Source: Thamnaconus septentrionalis (Eukaryota > Chordata > Actinopteri > Tetraodontiformes > Monacanthidae). From it: DNA of 64,000 bases. The position numbers and the translations under genes were made by a program. This document shows, one piece after another, positions 1-13,639 of this stretch (positions within the stretch are counted from its first letter, which is position 1; each line of letters begins with the position of its first letter). The notes beneath the pieces were generated by a model that searched no databases, was not told where the DNA came from, and worked only from the letters and a program-made list of their open reading frames with translations. Location: positions 6,535,773-6,599,772 of the forward strand of contig CM020510.1 in NCBI GenBank assembly GCA_009823395.1. The letters are read 5' to 3'.

Positions 1-2633
1 AATTACATTTTCTTTTTATAGTCCTAATTCTATATCATGTGTTTTTTTTTTTTCATCAAGCGGACGCTCTGGCAGTGTCCTTGGCTGCCACTTTCTTCCC
101 TCAGGCTCTCTTTCACTGTGTCGTTTCCCCTGTTGTCGCCGGAGAACTTTGCTAGGAGTTATTAAATCTGGAATCTGGAACTAGTTCAATGGAAGTATGG
201 TGGTATTATAAGCAAAATGCCCCCATAACACGATAAAGTTTAAGACCTCACCCTATACCAGACTAAACCTTATATAATGTTAGTGACTTACAAGCGTTGT
301 GTAATTGAGGTTTATGGTTCATCGCTGCCGCTGGATTTTAATGCTGTGTTCGAAGTTCATCTTGCACTTCAAGTTGTGACTCCTGTGAGAAGCATACATC
401 ACTGACAGTGTCTCTCTGGGTCACTATGCAGAAAAAAAGATGTGTTTCACTTCTTGTGATGATGAATTTTAAGTCAATGCAAGAATTTCTGAGAAAGAAG
501 TTTGCCATGGCATTAAATTGCAATTTTCTTTTGGACTAGCAAGCTAAGGAATGTGGAATGCAACTAAATGTACAACTGAACATCCTTTGGGAGTGAACAG
601 TATAATTACACAGCATAAAATGTCAAAACCAAAGTAAATGTACCTCATACTGGTGTGTGTGTGTGAGTGTGTGCGTGCGTGTGCACAGTGACCACAAAGA
701 GAAAGAGAATGAGTGGGTTTGGAGAACAGAGGTGTTGATTTTCTTGCTAACTTATGTTTAAAACATGATGACTTGCTGCGTTATAACACACCCACACGCA
801 CATGTATGCACGGCAAGCACGCGAACATGCACGGTCTCAGCGGTGGTGGGTGGGGCCTGTGGTCAGACTGACTCTATAAGACTCACAAAGGTGGCCTGAA
901 TGAAGCACTCAGGCTGTCAGAGGTTCGTGTCACTCGTCCAGCTGTTAGGGTTCAGTCTTGGCTTCATAGATTCAGGGATTCAGGGATTTTTATTTACATT
1001 TTTTTTTAAAAAGAACCCATCAGTATTTTAATTTTTATTGTGCACTGTGAATACCGCCAGCTATTTTTTTGAGATTTTTTTCCCTCCCAAATCAAGTCGG
1101 AAATCCAGTTGTTTTACTTGAGAAATTGCAGAGAGCAGAACTTTCCGAGCGTGTATTCGAGTCCGGTCCTGACTCACCATTTGCGGCTGCTTACAAAGCA
1201 TCCTCGCCAAAGTTGCCACGGCAACTGAGTCATTCAACTGCAAGTGCGGGGTAAGTGTCCGGCGGTTCTTCTCTCTCTTCTTTCTCTTCTCTCTGCCGTC
1301 TCACATGCCGTCTTGTGTTTCTGCTCCGGGACTCAGGAACTGAAGAGTTTCCTTGTGTCCTCTCAAATTCTGCCAAACTGAACTGCATCATCTCTTCTTC
1401 TTTTTTTCTTGGTCAGTGGCTGAGTTGTCTGTCTGTTCTGCTGTATAAAAGGAGTGACTGGTAGGCCAGGTAGAAAGCAGAAGGAGAAAGCTGCCACTAA
1501 TTGTTGATCTTGACTGTCATCACGTCCTGTTGGACTGGAATCCTGCTGCTGTGTCAGTCATCTCCAACTCTGGAAGTGAAATCGCTGCAATACGCTGCCT
1601 TGCTGTAATTTTGCAGTCATGTAATCGAGGCCACTAATGACAACCTGCCGCATGATGAAACCTTGAAAGACCTTCAAATGCTTTTTCTTGCTTCATCATG
1701 ATTTTTGGGAAAGTGTGTGATTTTTCTTTTTTTTGGTTTTGGTTTTTGACATTGCCAAAGCCGTTGTTTCTGTTTCTGTCTGATTATTCCGAGGTGCAAG
1801 TCATTTCTCTCATCATTACCAGATGAAAGTTTTCGCACTAGCCTTTTAAACATCAGTCTCCTGCTTTAAATGGATCATTCTTCTAGGACACAAATGACAA
1901 TAATTGTGCGAGTGAAGCCGGTGAAGCTCCAACCTGAACGTTAACCGCTGTGTCAGGATGCTAAATAAACCTGATAATGGGAGTCTTTGCCAGGGGGACG
2001 GTAATAAAGGCCTCACCAACCGCTCGTTTCGTGCTGATTTTAATGGGCACGTGTCAGCCGCTGGTAAATATTCCCTGACTCCAGACAGCTAACCTTAGAA
2101 ATGACGCCTCGCTTTATGCTGCTCGTTACAGGCTAATCTTGTCTTTTCATTTGGCGACCTCCAGTGTGTAGGGGGGCTTTAAGACTCCTGTTACAGTATA
2201 CAGTATATATCAGGAGTTTCTTGACTGACGCAAACATTGTCGGCCTGCCGTGCCAGCAGTTGTCAAGTGTGCAAATAACCACGTTTGCGCTTTAGCGATT
2301 TATAAATATGTATGTGAGGAATAACTGCAGCAAAGCCTTGTTTCATTCACGACCGTCCGTGCAGAGGATGTGAATCATGTTACATGTTATTTACGGCCTG
2401 GAAAGCCGCTCGTTAACTCCTTGTCATTCAGGTCAGTGCACTGTCGGGTGCAGAAATGAGTCAGGTCACCTGTTCTTCTTCTGTTTTTTTGTGGACCTGC
2501 GGGGGCTTTGCATGCAAGTGAACCTCGTGAAGCTGCAACCAACCATGTCACGTTACCCAGGTCATACTGCACGTCTGGAAAAGGCCTGATTGTTGATTGC
2601 TGATCTTGTCCTCCCCATGTGTGTCGTCTGCAG
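1..2633. other. relt upstream region, no coding exon recognised
   Basis: No open frame here resembles a known protein; the frames are short and on both strands. The stretch has T- and A-runs, a degenerate TG/CA-rich patch near 650-690 and 786-830, and a TATA-like box at 1444. An acceptor-like AG at 2632-2633 precedes the exon that holds the relt start codon, so at least one non-coding first exon of relt should lie in this stretch or before the window. I could not place it. Confidence 0.5.
1444..1450 (+). promoter_or_regulatory. TATA-box-like sequence, possible relt promoter
   Basis: TATAAAA followed by GGAGTGACTGG lies about 1.2 kb upstream of the relt start-codon exon. It is a good match to a core TATA box and is in the right orientation. 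A lone TATA match is weak evidence in AT-rich DNA, and no initiator or downstream donor was fixed. Confidence 0.25.
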
Positions 2634-2666
2634 ATCTTATGTTCATAGAAGAATACATTGAAGAAG

Positions 2667-5600
2667 ATGAGGAACCACCATTGCTGCTCGGCTCTCGTCC
2701 TCCTCACGGTAAACACAGCTTTTGTCTTTGGACTCAGTGGCCTCTGGGTCGTCGTGTGTGAGCCAACACCATTAAACTGCTGCCTTCATGTTTGTGTGCG
2801 TGTGTGTGTGTGTGTCTGTGTGTGTGTGTGTGTGTGTGCATGCGCCTCTTCAGGTTCTTGCCTGCGGTGGGACTGCAGCGGTGCAGGGTGGAGGGTGGAA
2901 GGATGGGCTGGTGTGCCTGCAGTGCCCTGCTGGTCAGGAGCCCACAGAGGTGAGAAGCTTCAGACCAGATGGAATGAAAAATAAAAATTGACCACATTTT
3001 TGATTTTTTTGGTAGATAAGTAGTGTTATAGTAATAGTAATAAGGTCTGACAGTCAAGTAAAGTCATCCTCCTTGTAAACTTGTTTTGTCCAAAGAAAAT
3101 CTAAATTTAAACTTATAGCTCTCCAGAAAACAACATGTTTAGCCCTCTGTTTACAGCCTCCAGCAATGTTTTCGTTAGCGCTCTCAAAGAATTTCTTTTA
3201 CATTTCTGGTAAAACAAACCTACCAACCCTTTTTGTTATTGGCAGGCTTGTGAGCAGATCCAGAGTCCAAAAGAGGAAGTGCGGTGCCAACTGTGCGCGG
3301 CGGGAAGCTTCTCCAACACGTCAGGCTCCGCCCCCTGCCGTCCGCACGCCTCCTGCGAGGCCGCCGGCCGTGAAGTTTCGACCGCCGGCACGGCGACGAC
3401 CGACGCCGTGTGTGGCGCCTGTCTGGCAGGGTAGGCCTAGCAGACCTCACCACATTAAACGTTTGTCGCCAGCTTACCTGCCTGTCTGCCCGACATCTGA
3501 ATGAGGCTCTGCGGGCTTCAGGGCGAACACATAAACTCATAATGACTTGGAAACGATCCCACTTATTTCCTACAAAAGAAGAAAATGTGCATAGACGCCG
3601 AGTTCTCCAGACTGCTGACTCCTTATTTTACTGCAAATTATTCTGCTGCTTCTTTCCTGCTGTCTTCATCCCTCTAGTTGTGGTTGGACTCAATTTTAGT
3701 TGTTTTTTTGCCTCATTTTTCCATGTTCAGTTTCGACCCTCCTGCTGCAGGGGAAGTTGCCGACCAGAGTCCTTGCACGAAATGTAAGCGAGCTCCTCCC
3801 TGCATCCTCCCTTCACCTGGAGTCAAAACTAAATTGTTCTTCTACTCTAACACTGCTCTCGTCTCTCCGCTCTCTTTCCAGCATCACCGCGCGTCAGGAC
3901 GGTGCGCACCGTGGGCAAAGGTCCGTCCAGCAGCGCCGTAGGCCCCGTCAACGGCACGGTGGTGCGCAGCGCCGAGGAGAAGACGGCCGAGTACGCCGTC
4001 TTCGCCCTGGTGCCCGTCTTCTGCGTGATGGGCCTGCTGGGGATCCTCATCTGCAACATCCTGAAGAAGAAGGGCTATCGCTGCTCGTCCGACAAGGAGG
4101 GCGGGGACGAGGAGACGGCCACGCCGCAGAAAGAAGGTAAGAAGGGGAAAAAAATGACTGAGAGATTAAAGAAACCGAGAGAGGGGCAGAATTAAGGCTC
4201 TTAAGTTGCGGTTTCTGTGCGGTCGTCGCTTCAAGACGGCGAATTAGCAAATTACTGCAGGCACACGATGTGGTTGAGTTACGTTTTAAACCTAAAAAAC
4301 CCAAGAGGTTCCGCGTCACTTCACCCACCATGTATTACTGGGACAGCGACCACACACAGGCCTGCAACGGGAGGCACTCGGTTCATCCCTCTGACTTTTG
4401 ACCTCGCAGTGGTCGCCGCGATTTCAAACGCGCTCTACTTTCCCTCTTTGTGCGCTCTGTTATTCTTATATCTTCTCTGCCAGTAAGGGGGAAAGAAAGC
4501 ATTCCCATCAGCTCGCTCGCTCGCCCGCCCTCGGCTACGTCAGGGAGGAACTTAGTTGGGTAAACAAGACTGGAGAACTGTGGGAGGGCAGCGGAGAGGG
4601 ACGGAGGTGGAGTGAGGGGAGTGCTGTTATTCCAAAATACCGTTAGAAATCGATAACTGTGGAGATGTTAGAGGTCCCATAGTTCTGTATCTGTTTTCAG
4701 ATCTTTCTTTCTCATCCCACACCCCAATGGAAGCATCTGTCATTATTATGTATCAAAGAAAACATTCCCAGAACTCTGGATATTTTAGCCCTGTGTTTAC
4801 AGACTGTTACAAAAAAAACCATCTTGTTTTTAATGTGCTGCTTTATTGGACCTACTGCACATTTGGACGGGGACAGAAAAGTGATGGCCATGACGTCGTC
4901 TCAGAGAGAGGGAGGTAGGGGCCAACGCCTGGCTGTGGGGCGGTCAGAGCCCCTTTGTGACATCACAAAGCTCTGATTGCCAAAACTAATCTCAGGAACG
5001 AGCGGAGAAGAAGCAAAGGACGGAACTTTCTCATTTCTGGGGGAATTCACAGTCGCACCAGAGCTGCTGTGTTCTTGATGTGAAATTTGCACAATGGGAC
5101 CTATAAAGAGTGAAAGGTAGACAGTGTCGCGTTGCAACACTTGTTCACACGTTCAGAACATGTTGAGCTCTCTCATTTCTGCCCTTTTGTGTGTTTGTTG
5201 CTGTACTTCTTGACTCTTCTCTGTAACCCTGCTCTTCTTTAACCTGTGACTCTATTTCCTGGTCACACTGCCTAGTTTGGTGTCATCTACACCTTCTGTA
5301 CAGGGCAGACCTCTATTGTTGTGCGTACAATGCTTGAAATACACCCAACAACTCCTTTGATGGCGCTCACTGTAGCCGCTGCTCCGGGCCTGTTCTGAAA
5401 ACCCCAGGGTCTCCTGGACAAGTTATCTTCCACCGCCTCCGTCTGATTAGATTCACCAGAGAGCACAATGAGCGCGGCGGTTAGGTTTTCTGTACGAAAT
5501 GCATGACATTACAATAATCCACCTCAGCGCATGGTTCCAGGTGCCAGTCAGACAATGTTCAGTCACTTGGGCAAACATCACCGGCGTGCCGCAGCGTTTC

Positions 5601-8600
5601 GGTTTCACCAGTTGGCGGTGTTTGTTTGGGAGCTGCTGGGGAAATATTTGCCCTTTCGTCGGATCATAAGTAAGTTGACACGTTACTTCCTGTCTCAGCG
5701 TCACAGCGTCCAGGAGACTCTTAAATTGAGTTGTTATGACGAAAAAAAAAAGTAATGAGAGAACATTTCTGATTGCTGAGAGTAAATATTGGACATATTT
5801 TTATTGTCTTTGGATTGGTCTCAAGTTTGTAGAAAAAGAAAAACACTTAAAATTCTGTCTGTATCTGTTGTTGGCGTCTCCCAGTGTGTATCTTAAAATA
5901 GTGCTAAAGCTGGGGTGGGGGCTTGAGTGGAATAGATGGGCACCAAAAATAGGAGGACGAAAGTATCTGGAGTTTAATAACGTAAGCTTTTCCACTGCCC
6001 ATAAAAAATAAAATGTTTACAAGTAGATTTCTCAAACTCTCGCTTGCGAACTCTAAACGATTTAAAAAGACATTTGAGATCTGGATCCATGCCGAAACTG
6101 CAATCGTCGTAAAACTAAAATCGTCGTAAAACATGTAATCCAAGTCTCGGAGTTCAACAGCCAGCAAAACAAACAGCGAGGGAAGTTACTGGCGTGCGAG
6201 CGTGGAGGGATGGACGAGCTAATCCGGCTTTTGCCAGCCTCACTGGCCTGATGGCGAGAGGCTCAGAGGAAGAGCCGCGTGACGCAGCCCAGCGGCCCGG
6301 CCGGGCTGTCGGACGTCAGGAGGTTTCAGACCACAGCTGCCGCCCTTAGACAGATCCTCAGCACCTGCTGCCGCTTTGTGAAGACGAGATCAGATGAGAA
6401 AACAAGAAAGAAAAAAAGAATCTGCAGGAGTGAAAGAATTCCAGTGCTACTGCAGGAGATTCTTGGCTTTTGTCAGAGCAGGCCGGAGGTTCTGTCTCTT
6501 GTTTTCACCGTTGCCGTGGTCTTTGTTGTGAAACTGAAGACATCTCTGCCACTGAAAGGGAAACTCCTCCATATGTCCCCTCCCCTCCCCCGCCTGCCCA
6601 ACCGGGTCGCCGCTCTCTTTATCGGCCCTCAGACTCTCCATTCAGCCAATTTCTGGGCTCCTGAACGCGTCATCCGAACTCGACACGCCGGCTCCAGCTC
6701 TCCTTTCCCAGCAAGATCAATAATTCAATCCCATCATCACCTCAGCCTCTCCTCTTTCTTCCTCTGTTTTTTTCTTCTGTCTGCTCTCTGTTGCTCACTG
6801 TTTTTATTTGTCATCACCGCTGTGGCAACCTCATACTGTTGGTTATACCAAGAAACTCCGGAAGACGATGCTGTGTAGCCCTCTAAGACTGATGCTTTGT
6901 GTCACCGTGGGACTAAGCGAGGAGAGGAATCAGTTCCCTCTGCTACCGTCACCAATTCTATCAAACAGTATCTTATGAATAAAATTGGTGAAGTGCACGA
7001 TACAGGACCTTAACTGACATCGGCGATGATGTTGATGAAGTTTAACTTTGCAGTTTAGATCATTTAAAAGGGTCATCAGCAATCTAATTAATGAAACTTG
7101 ACAGATATGCTGACGACACTCATATTTACTAGTGATAAGTTAATGGAGCATGGTTTTTTTCACAAAGTGGAAAAAATAATTATTTTGAATATTTTTGGTT
7201 CAATCATTCTTGCTTGTGAGGGATTTAAGGACTCCTACAGGCCTCCTGTCAGTCGACAGTTCTCCTATGTGAGGGGAATTTAGAGGGGTGCGTGACAAGA
7301 TCAGTGTCTGAATGCGTGACTGAGATAATAATAAGGGAAGTGCCAACCAAATTAAGTCAGCATAGACTGAAGGAAGTGGGCGCTGCCAGGAGGTGGAAAC
7401 AAGAAATGAGAGAACAAGAGCAGACGATGATGCTTCAAAGGAAAGCCGACTTCTTCTTCTTCTTCTTCTTTTGGAAAGATCCTTTTTGCGGTACCATATG
7501 CTCCTCTTCTGCAGTCCTGACCGGGCTCAGGTTGGATCTGAACTTCCTGCGCTTGCAATTTTCTCACCATCTCCAGTCAAGGGGAAACACCCGGGGGATA
7601 AAATGCAGCGAGCCGAGTCGAAAGCGTCTGACTCTGCAGATACAAGACGGGAAAGTTTGACCACATCGGGACAATAATAGAACCGAAAGAAAAGTCAGGG
7701 CAAACACAGTTTATGGCAAAAGACATTTCATAACCTGCTTGGACGGCAGGCGATGAAGGCCAATCTGACACTAAAACACTATACACACACGTACAGTTCA
7801 GACCTCATAAAAGGCCGTCGTTACTGTGTAACCAGCAGCGAGACGCAGCTTATGCGAAAGGTTGCATCGGCACAGTAACACACACACTGTCACCTGGTCT
7901 CACACACACACTCACACACACGCACATGCACATACTGGTGCCGTGCTTTATCAGTGCCACTGAATGGAGTGCGACCGCTGACCGAGCTATTCTGGACGCC
8001 CCCCCGCCTGCCCCACCCTGCCACGTCCCCCTTTTACCCTCAATGCTCTCCTCTCAGCTGCCTCACTGTGCTCACTGTGCCGGCTGTGGTATTATGGAAT
8101 GGTGTGAGCATCGGCGGTGGGAGGGGCAGGGTTTTTTTGCGGTGGCGTCTATTCTTCGCTGCCCAGTCATCCGCGTCCACCCCCTTATCAGTCCCATCGT
8201 GCTGCGGGGCACGGCGTCCCGGTGGTGACATGCACCGTGTGAACCGTGGGGGACCATATGATGGAGATTTTCACAGCTAATCCATCTCTGGATATAGAGA
8301 GCAGCCTATAGGCCGTGGGGTCAAGTTTGGAAAAGTTTAGAAAAACAGTGAAGTGTCTGTGTGAACAGCCCATCGGATCCTGGATAAAATCTGATAAGAC
8401 CGATGCAAAATTCCTTTTTCGAGCTGTGATTTGTGTCCCATGACACAGTGTAAAGGTCATATATATATTTTGAACATTTTTATTTGTCACTCACAAACAA
8501 TGTGAAATGCAGAGAACTGACCACAAGTTCAGAAATATACAAATTAAATACAATTAAAGTACAAATACAAAAGCAAATACATGAAAATACTGTACATTCA

Positions 8601-11600
8601 AACTTGTGCAGATGAAGAGAAAGAGAAAGTATTGATGATTTTAAGACTTCTCTCTAGCCTGCCTAGTCAGCCAACTACCCAGAAATGGGTAAAGTCTGCC
8701 TTTTTTTTTTTAAGGTATGTAGACAAAATTTGGACCAGTTTGGTTCACCAAAATATAGGATCTTTAAAGAAGCAGAAAACACGTCGCTTTGATATGAAGA
8801 TGCAATGGGCATCATCAACATCATCATCATCATCTCTCCCTCTCTGTCTCTCTGCAGGGAACAGCTGCCCCTACATATCCGACGACCTGAATGAAGACAC
8901 CATCAGTGTCCTGGTTCGCCTCATCACTGAGAAGAAAGGTAGGTGTGGAGTGACGCTGAGGTCAAGCTGTGAGCCCAGATGATTTGGCCTTAAAAGTAAA
9001 AATCCACAGTTTTCAGTCTAATCGACTAAGTAGTTAGCTTTCTGGTAGGAAAAGTTCTTCATGTGACCTTTGACCCCTGTAAGACGACGCCCCTGCTGAG
9101 TTTCATCACGGTGTCTGTGCGTTGTGTTTCTCAGAAAATGCCGCCGCCCTGGAGGAACTGCTGCTGGAGTACGAGAGCAAACAGATGGCCGCGAGCAAAG
9201 GTTCCTCGATCAAGTAAGAGAGATAAATTTAACATACTGCAAAATTTCATGCAGTCTATAGTATTGATGTGGTGGGAAAAGAAGCAGGTGTATTCATTAT
9301 TAGTTGGTTAAAAGAGGTCATTTTCAATAGTATAGTCTGTAGTTAGTCACTTTGGAAGACCTTAAAGATTTTGACTTGGAGCTTGTCAAGACGGAAGATG
9401 CACTTTGAGTGCTTCAGCTGTTCTGTAACATCAGCGTTAGATATATTATGAAATGTTTTTCAAAGAACAAACTGAAAATGAGGAAACGAACACGCACAGC
9501 ATGTTGCAGTTTCCTGGGTGGAGCTGTGGAGCCGTGGAGAGGCCTGAGGTCGCGACTCATCGCCGTGTATCAGATGAAACCGCCGCCTCTCTGGCCACGA
9601 GGCCTCCGTCACTGAGCTCTGACGGCTGTCACGCAGTCGCACTGTCGCGCAGTCACACCACTTACACGACCGACTGTAGTTGCGGCCGCTGATCCGGTTT
9701 CGGCAGAGCAGCCGCTGAAACTCCTGAAGTAGTCAGAGGCTAACCTGGCGAGTGGGAGCGACGCTCAGCTGCCTCTGTATCTGGGTGGTTTTTTGGGGTC
9801 ATTTTTCTCTTTTTTTTTGTTGACCCAACTGGATGTATTTCATGACAGTAATTGAATGCCATGCAGCGCTGCGTGCACAATAGAAAGAGGCGAGGCAGGG
9901 GCTCCGGCTGCTGCTGCTGCTGCTGCTCAGTCAGCCGCTGTGGCTGGAGATTCCAGAACCTTCTGACATACACACACACACACACACACACACTGAAATC
10001 TAGAGGGCCTTTAGATATGGTACATGTGGTGGGTGGTTGTGGGGTTACTGAAGTTCACCCACCAACCCATGTAACACAGAGATATAGCTGAATCATCTGT
10101 TTTTTTCCCATCTCTGCCACAAAAGAATTGTTGGATTATTGAACAATTGAGTTAAACCAATTGTAAAATATGTATATGTAAAAAAACTTTTTTTTTTTAT
10201 ACTTCATTTACTTTTTTTTCAGACATTACTAAGGCAGCAGTCAAAAATGACTTCAGAACATGTGACACTCTTATATGTTAGGTTAAATTGGCTTAGCAGT
10301 TGATCAAACGTGCACACAAATTAATAAAGTTTGCTATATCGCACTAGTGAAAAAAATGAGGATTTAGTCTGACACTGCTAGCTTGCACTCGCTGTAACTA
10401 GCCATGATATGAGCAAGACTAGAGACTAGAATTAAACAATTTGATAGATGTCTTTGAATAAATACACCTGCTTACCTTTTAAACTCTACAAACAGCCAAA
10501 AATACTTTTTGAAATTCACCTACTTAGATTAATCTAATGTGAAAGTTTTAATTCACAATATTTCACCTTCCCTTCCTTCCTCCAGGTTCCCCATGATGTC
10601 CCCCCTGTCCACCTTCCGCTCCCTGCCCAGGATGTGCTCCCACCAGTCTCACCTCCACACCATCTCCGGGCTGTCCGGCTTGGCGCCCAAGCACGGCTAC
10701 CGCTGCACCCGCTGCGCCCAGAAGAAGTGGCCCGCCGTCCTCATCCCTCCCCTGGAGTCGCTGAAGGATCCGCTCAAGCCTCCGCAGACCCTCATCCTGC
10801 CCTCGCTGGACTCAGCCAGGGACCAGCAGAAGAGACCCCTGCTGGGAGGGGTGTTCGCAGACTGCACGCACGTGCCGGCGGCGGCGGTGCCGAGTGTTAG
10901 GAAGGAGGACGGGAGTGACGGAGTGAAGGAGAGGAAGGAGGGAGAGGTGACCGTGCTGTCGGTGGGCAGGTGAGACCAAAGCACACTCACAAAATGGAAT
11001 CAAAATGGAGCTATGTTGTTTTCTCTGTTGCGCTGACCTGAACAGTTCACATTTCACATGAAATAGTTTGTTGCAAATGAATGAATGACTGATTTATTTA
11101 GGTGTCATGCCCCCTAGTGGGCTGTTTCTCCTGTCAACAGAATTTGTACCACTTTTATCATACAGACAACAATAATCAATAAAAAAATAAATTCATTCAA
11201 TACATTTTATTGCATACAAAACACTTCAGCCTGTGCGGCTTGTCCATGCACTCTTGATGAAAACTGTTGTTGTTACGGTTTAGTACAGGTACAATACATT
11301 TAGTACACACATGAATGACATCATATTTATTTACTTTTATAAGTGGAGATAACAGAGCATTGTAAAGTTTATAATTTAAAAAAGAACTATCTTTTTCATC
11401 ATCCTACAATTAAACCTAATCTGTTTTGTGTTTATTCTGCTTTTTACACACTTCCTCTTATTCCTCCCTCTGCATACACACATAGTAGACGGTTAGAGTG
11501 AAGTGACGCTCAAAGGAGCACGTGTTCGCTTCACTGACGGTCTGCTCTTGCCTCACCGACAGGTTTCAAGTTGCCCAGATCCCCGAGTACAAGCCCGTCG

Positions 11601-11789
11601 TCGCGGAAACCAAGACATCGACGTGTCGCGAGCAGCGGAACTCGCTGTTTGGCGGGAAACCCTTCTACTCCTCGTCCATCAGGAGGTGGGAGTTCCAGAC
11701 TCCAGAACTTTCCAGCCACCTGACTGGGGCTGTTTTATTTTTTCCAGATGAGCTTATCAGACCTCTTTGTTTTCCTCTCCGTCAGGTGA
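2667..11789 (+). CDS. relt: RELT tumour necrosis factor receptor (TNFRSF19L), 10 coding exons
   Basis: Single-pass TNF-receptor-superfamily protein without a death domain; known family members bind and are phosphorylated by SPAK/OSR1 kinases. Coding exons: 2667-2708, 2854-2949, 3246-3430, 3731-3783, 3882-4136, 8858-8938, 9135-9213, 10586-10969, 11563-11685, 11786-11789. Together they give 433 residues; human RELT is about 430. All joins keep frame at GT-AG sites. The start ATG follows an in-frame TAG in the same exon. Domains: a hydrophobic signal peptide (about 1-23), a cysteine-rich ectodomain (CLQC, CQLC, CRPHASC, CGACLAG), a sequon at Asn149, a transmembrane helix at about 164-185 ([14 protein letters not shown]), then a basic stop-transfer KKKGYRC. 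The cytoplasmic part has the highly conserved [20 protein letters not shown] block, a CRHxxx-like [10 protein letters not shown] block, and a SPAK-binding RFQV motif at about 392-395. Intron 5 is long (4.7 kb). The C-terminus is uncertain: splicing puts the stop four bases into the last exon, whereas retention of the last 100-nt intron would add about 42 residues. Confidence 0.93.
2795..2839 (+). repeat. (TG)n microsatellite in relt intron 1
   Basis: A TG-dominated tract ends a few bases before the acceptor of the second coding exon (AG at 2852-2853). It takes the place of a normal polypyrimidine tract, with only CGCCTCTTCAG after it. Confidence 0.85.
4671..5110. repeat. Dispersed repeat copy A in relt intron 5
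   Basis: The stretch is bounded by AGGTCCCAT at the left and its inverse ATGGGACCT at the right. It holds a palindromic core, CCCTTTGTGACATCACAAAG, near 4951-4970. The same core recurs near 40.7, 55.9 and 61.7 kb, and a related stretch lacking a clear core lies near 24.6 kb. No coding capacity was seen. It is probably a small non-autonomous element, class unknown. Confidence 0.5.
5111..8857 (+). other. Rest of relt intron 5
   Basis: Intronic DNA between the transmembrane exon (ends 4136) and the NEDTISVLV exon (starts 8858). The longest open frame (6279-6878) has low-complexity, S/F-rich composition and no family resemblance. CA-rich stretches occur near 7870-7925. I see no gene here. Confidence 0.7.
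9907..9992 (+). repeat. (CTG)7 and (CA)n microsatellites, relt intron 7
   Basis: A GCTGCTGCTG run at 9907-9928 is followed after about 40 bases by an ACACAC run ending near 9992. Both lie in the intron between the exons ending at 9213 and starting at 10586. Confidence 0.85.
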
Positions 11790-12112
11790 AGGGATGCAGA
11801 GATAACGCACGCTAAAGCTACCTCACTGAAGACAACTTCATCACCCGTGGACGACCTGACGCCTCCTGGCAGGGAGGGAGGACGTCTCTGGAGAAACAAG
11901 TATCACAGAGAGAAGCCCCTTCCTGTAGGGAGAGTCGCTTCCATTTGAGCGATGAGAGGATTACGGCTGTATTTATTATTACTGTAAAAAAAAAGAAAGA
12001 AGAGAAAGTCTGCTTTACAAATGTGACAGGTTTAATTTGGATATATGAAAGAAGGCAAAGACAAGAGAGATATAAGCTGCACTTTTGCCCATTCAGTTGG
12101 GCTTCCATAGAG

Positions 12113-12154
<42 letters not shown>

Positions 12155-13604
12155 GTACACACAGAGGGATAAAACACACACAGGTTGACACTCTGGGCAA
12201 ACACGGCCCTTATGAAATCGTCACGCTGCTCCTTTGGACAATAAAGGCCGAAGACGTGGGACACGATACGGCGTGGAAAGGCAAACAGCAGTTTGGCAGT
12301 AAAGGTGTCATATGACTGGCTCAAATCAGGGGTCACATCACACTTTATTGAACGACACACTAGCACTGAAGTATTACCTGGAAATACACGGTATGACACG
12401 AAATTTGATTTTGTTTTCAATATTTTTCTTTTTACGTTTGGGAATAGAGTTTCAGTAATTCAGCTTTTACAAACTGCTTTATGAGAAATAGAAAAAGCAC
12501 ACCGGAGCTACATGCGAACTGACAAAGCAGTACAGACTGTCGCTTACAAAGTGAAAAAAAGAACAGAAAAACAGAAACACGCTGAAACAAAGAGGGAATG
12601 AGAGATGATAAAAGTGTGTTTTATCTTTTCATCCTCTCCTTTGGAACCTGCAGATGCTAAATGTGTACTTTCAGCAAAGGAAAACAACGTGAACTCCTTT
12701 GCTTTGACACTAGATTCAGGCCCAGTTAATTGGTCAGGGGCCAAAGCGTGTTTTCACTCTCGGTCCCGATGCTGGAACTCAGTCCTGCGCCCCGGCTGAA
12801 CTTCTCAGCTAGGAGACGCTTTTTTGTAGAATAACCTTGTAAATGAGTGTACATATGTAAATATGGGTGGGAGTAGTGGAGCAACGCATTCCTTGGCTTT
12901 TAAAAATCCCCAGCAGTTTCTAAATGATGAAGTGGACAGCCAGTGAGTGACACTTGTGATCAATTGTTGCAACAACCTTGTCAAAACTTTGTGCGTTGAC
13001 GGTGAATATCCCGGCGCAACGATTCCTCTGCACATGATCCCCCACCGCTTGCACAACAATTCTGTCTTTCTCTTCCGCCGCATGAAAACGTTCCCCCGCC
13101 ACGCTATAAATACAGCACAAATGCATACAGAACACACTGTGCACACAGACAGACTCCAGTTACGCAACCACTCTCGCATAACCCAGCCCCAAACATGTTA
13201 AGTTTTTATTGTTAAATTAAATAAGCCGGCCGGTGGCCACAGAGGGGTTGCTGGTTGGTTGCTGGTTGGTTGCTGTGTCACAGAGCCAAGCTGCTCACCG
13301 GGCTTCAGTCCACATTCTCCTGGGCTGATCACAGAGGGCTGTTTTTTTTTTCTTTTTTAGCCTGCATTTTCATATTATCTCATTACTTTCTGGGTAATTA
13401 TGACCACATGGCCGGACGACTGGACATTCATTGGCTGCAGTAGTTGTACGTGTTTCAATTTGATCTGTTGATAATTTCCTTTTTTTTCTTTTTTTTTTTC
13501 TTTTTTTGCTGTCCTTAGAACCATGAGAGCTGAAGTGCTGCTCATAGGGACAAGAAAGAAAAAAACAATTTAAAGAGAAATATTCATCTCAAGTTTGTAG
13601 ATTG

Positions 13605-13639
<35 letters not shown>

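Noticed and set aside
6279..6878. 199-codon open frame in relt intron 5
   Set aside because: Composition is low-complexity and pyrimidine-driven, no family resemblance, no flanking splice signals or promoter; it lies inside an intron.
10634..10900. 88-codon frame overlapping relt exon 8
   Set aside because: It is a second-frame shadow of the GC-rich relt exon.
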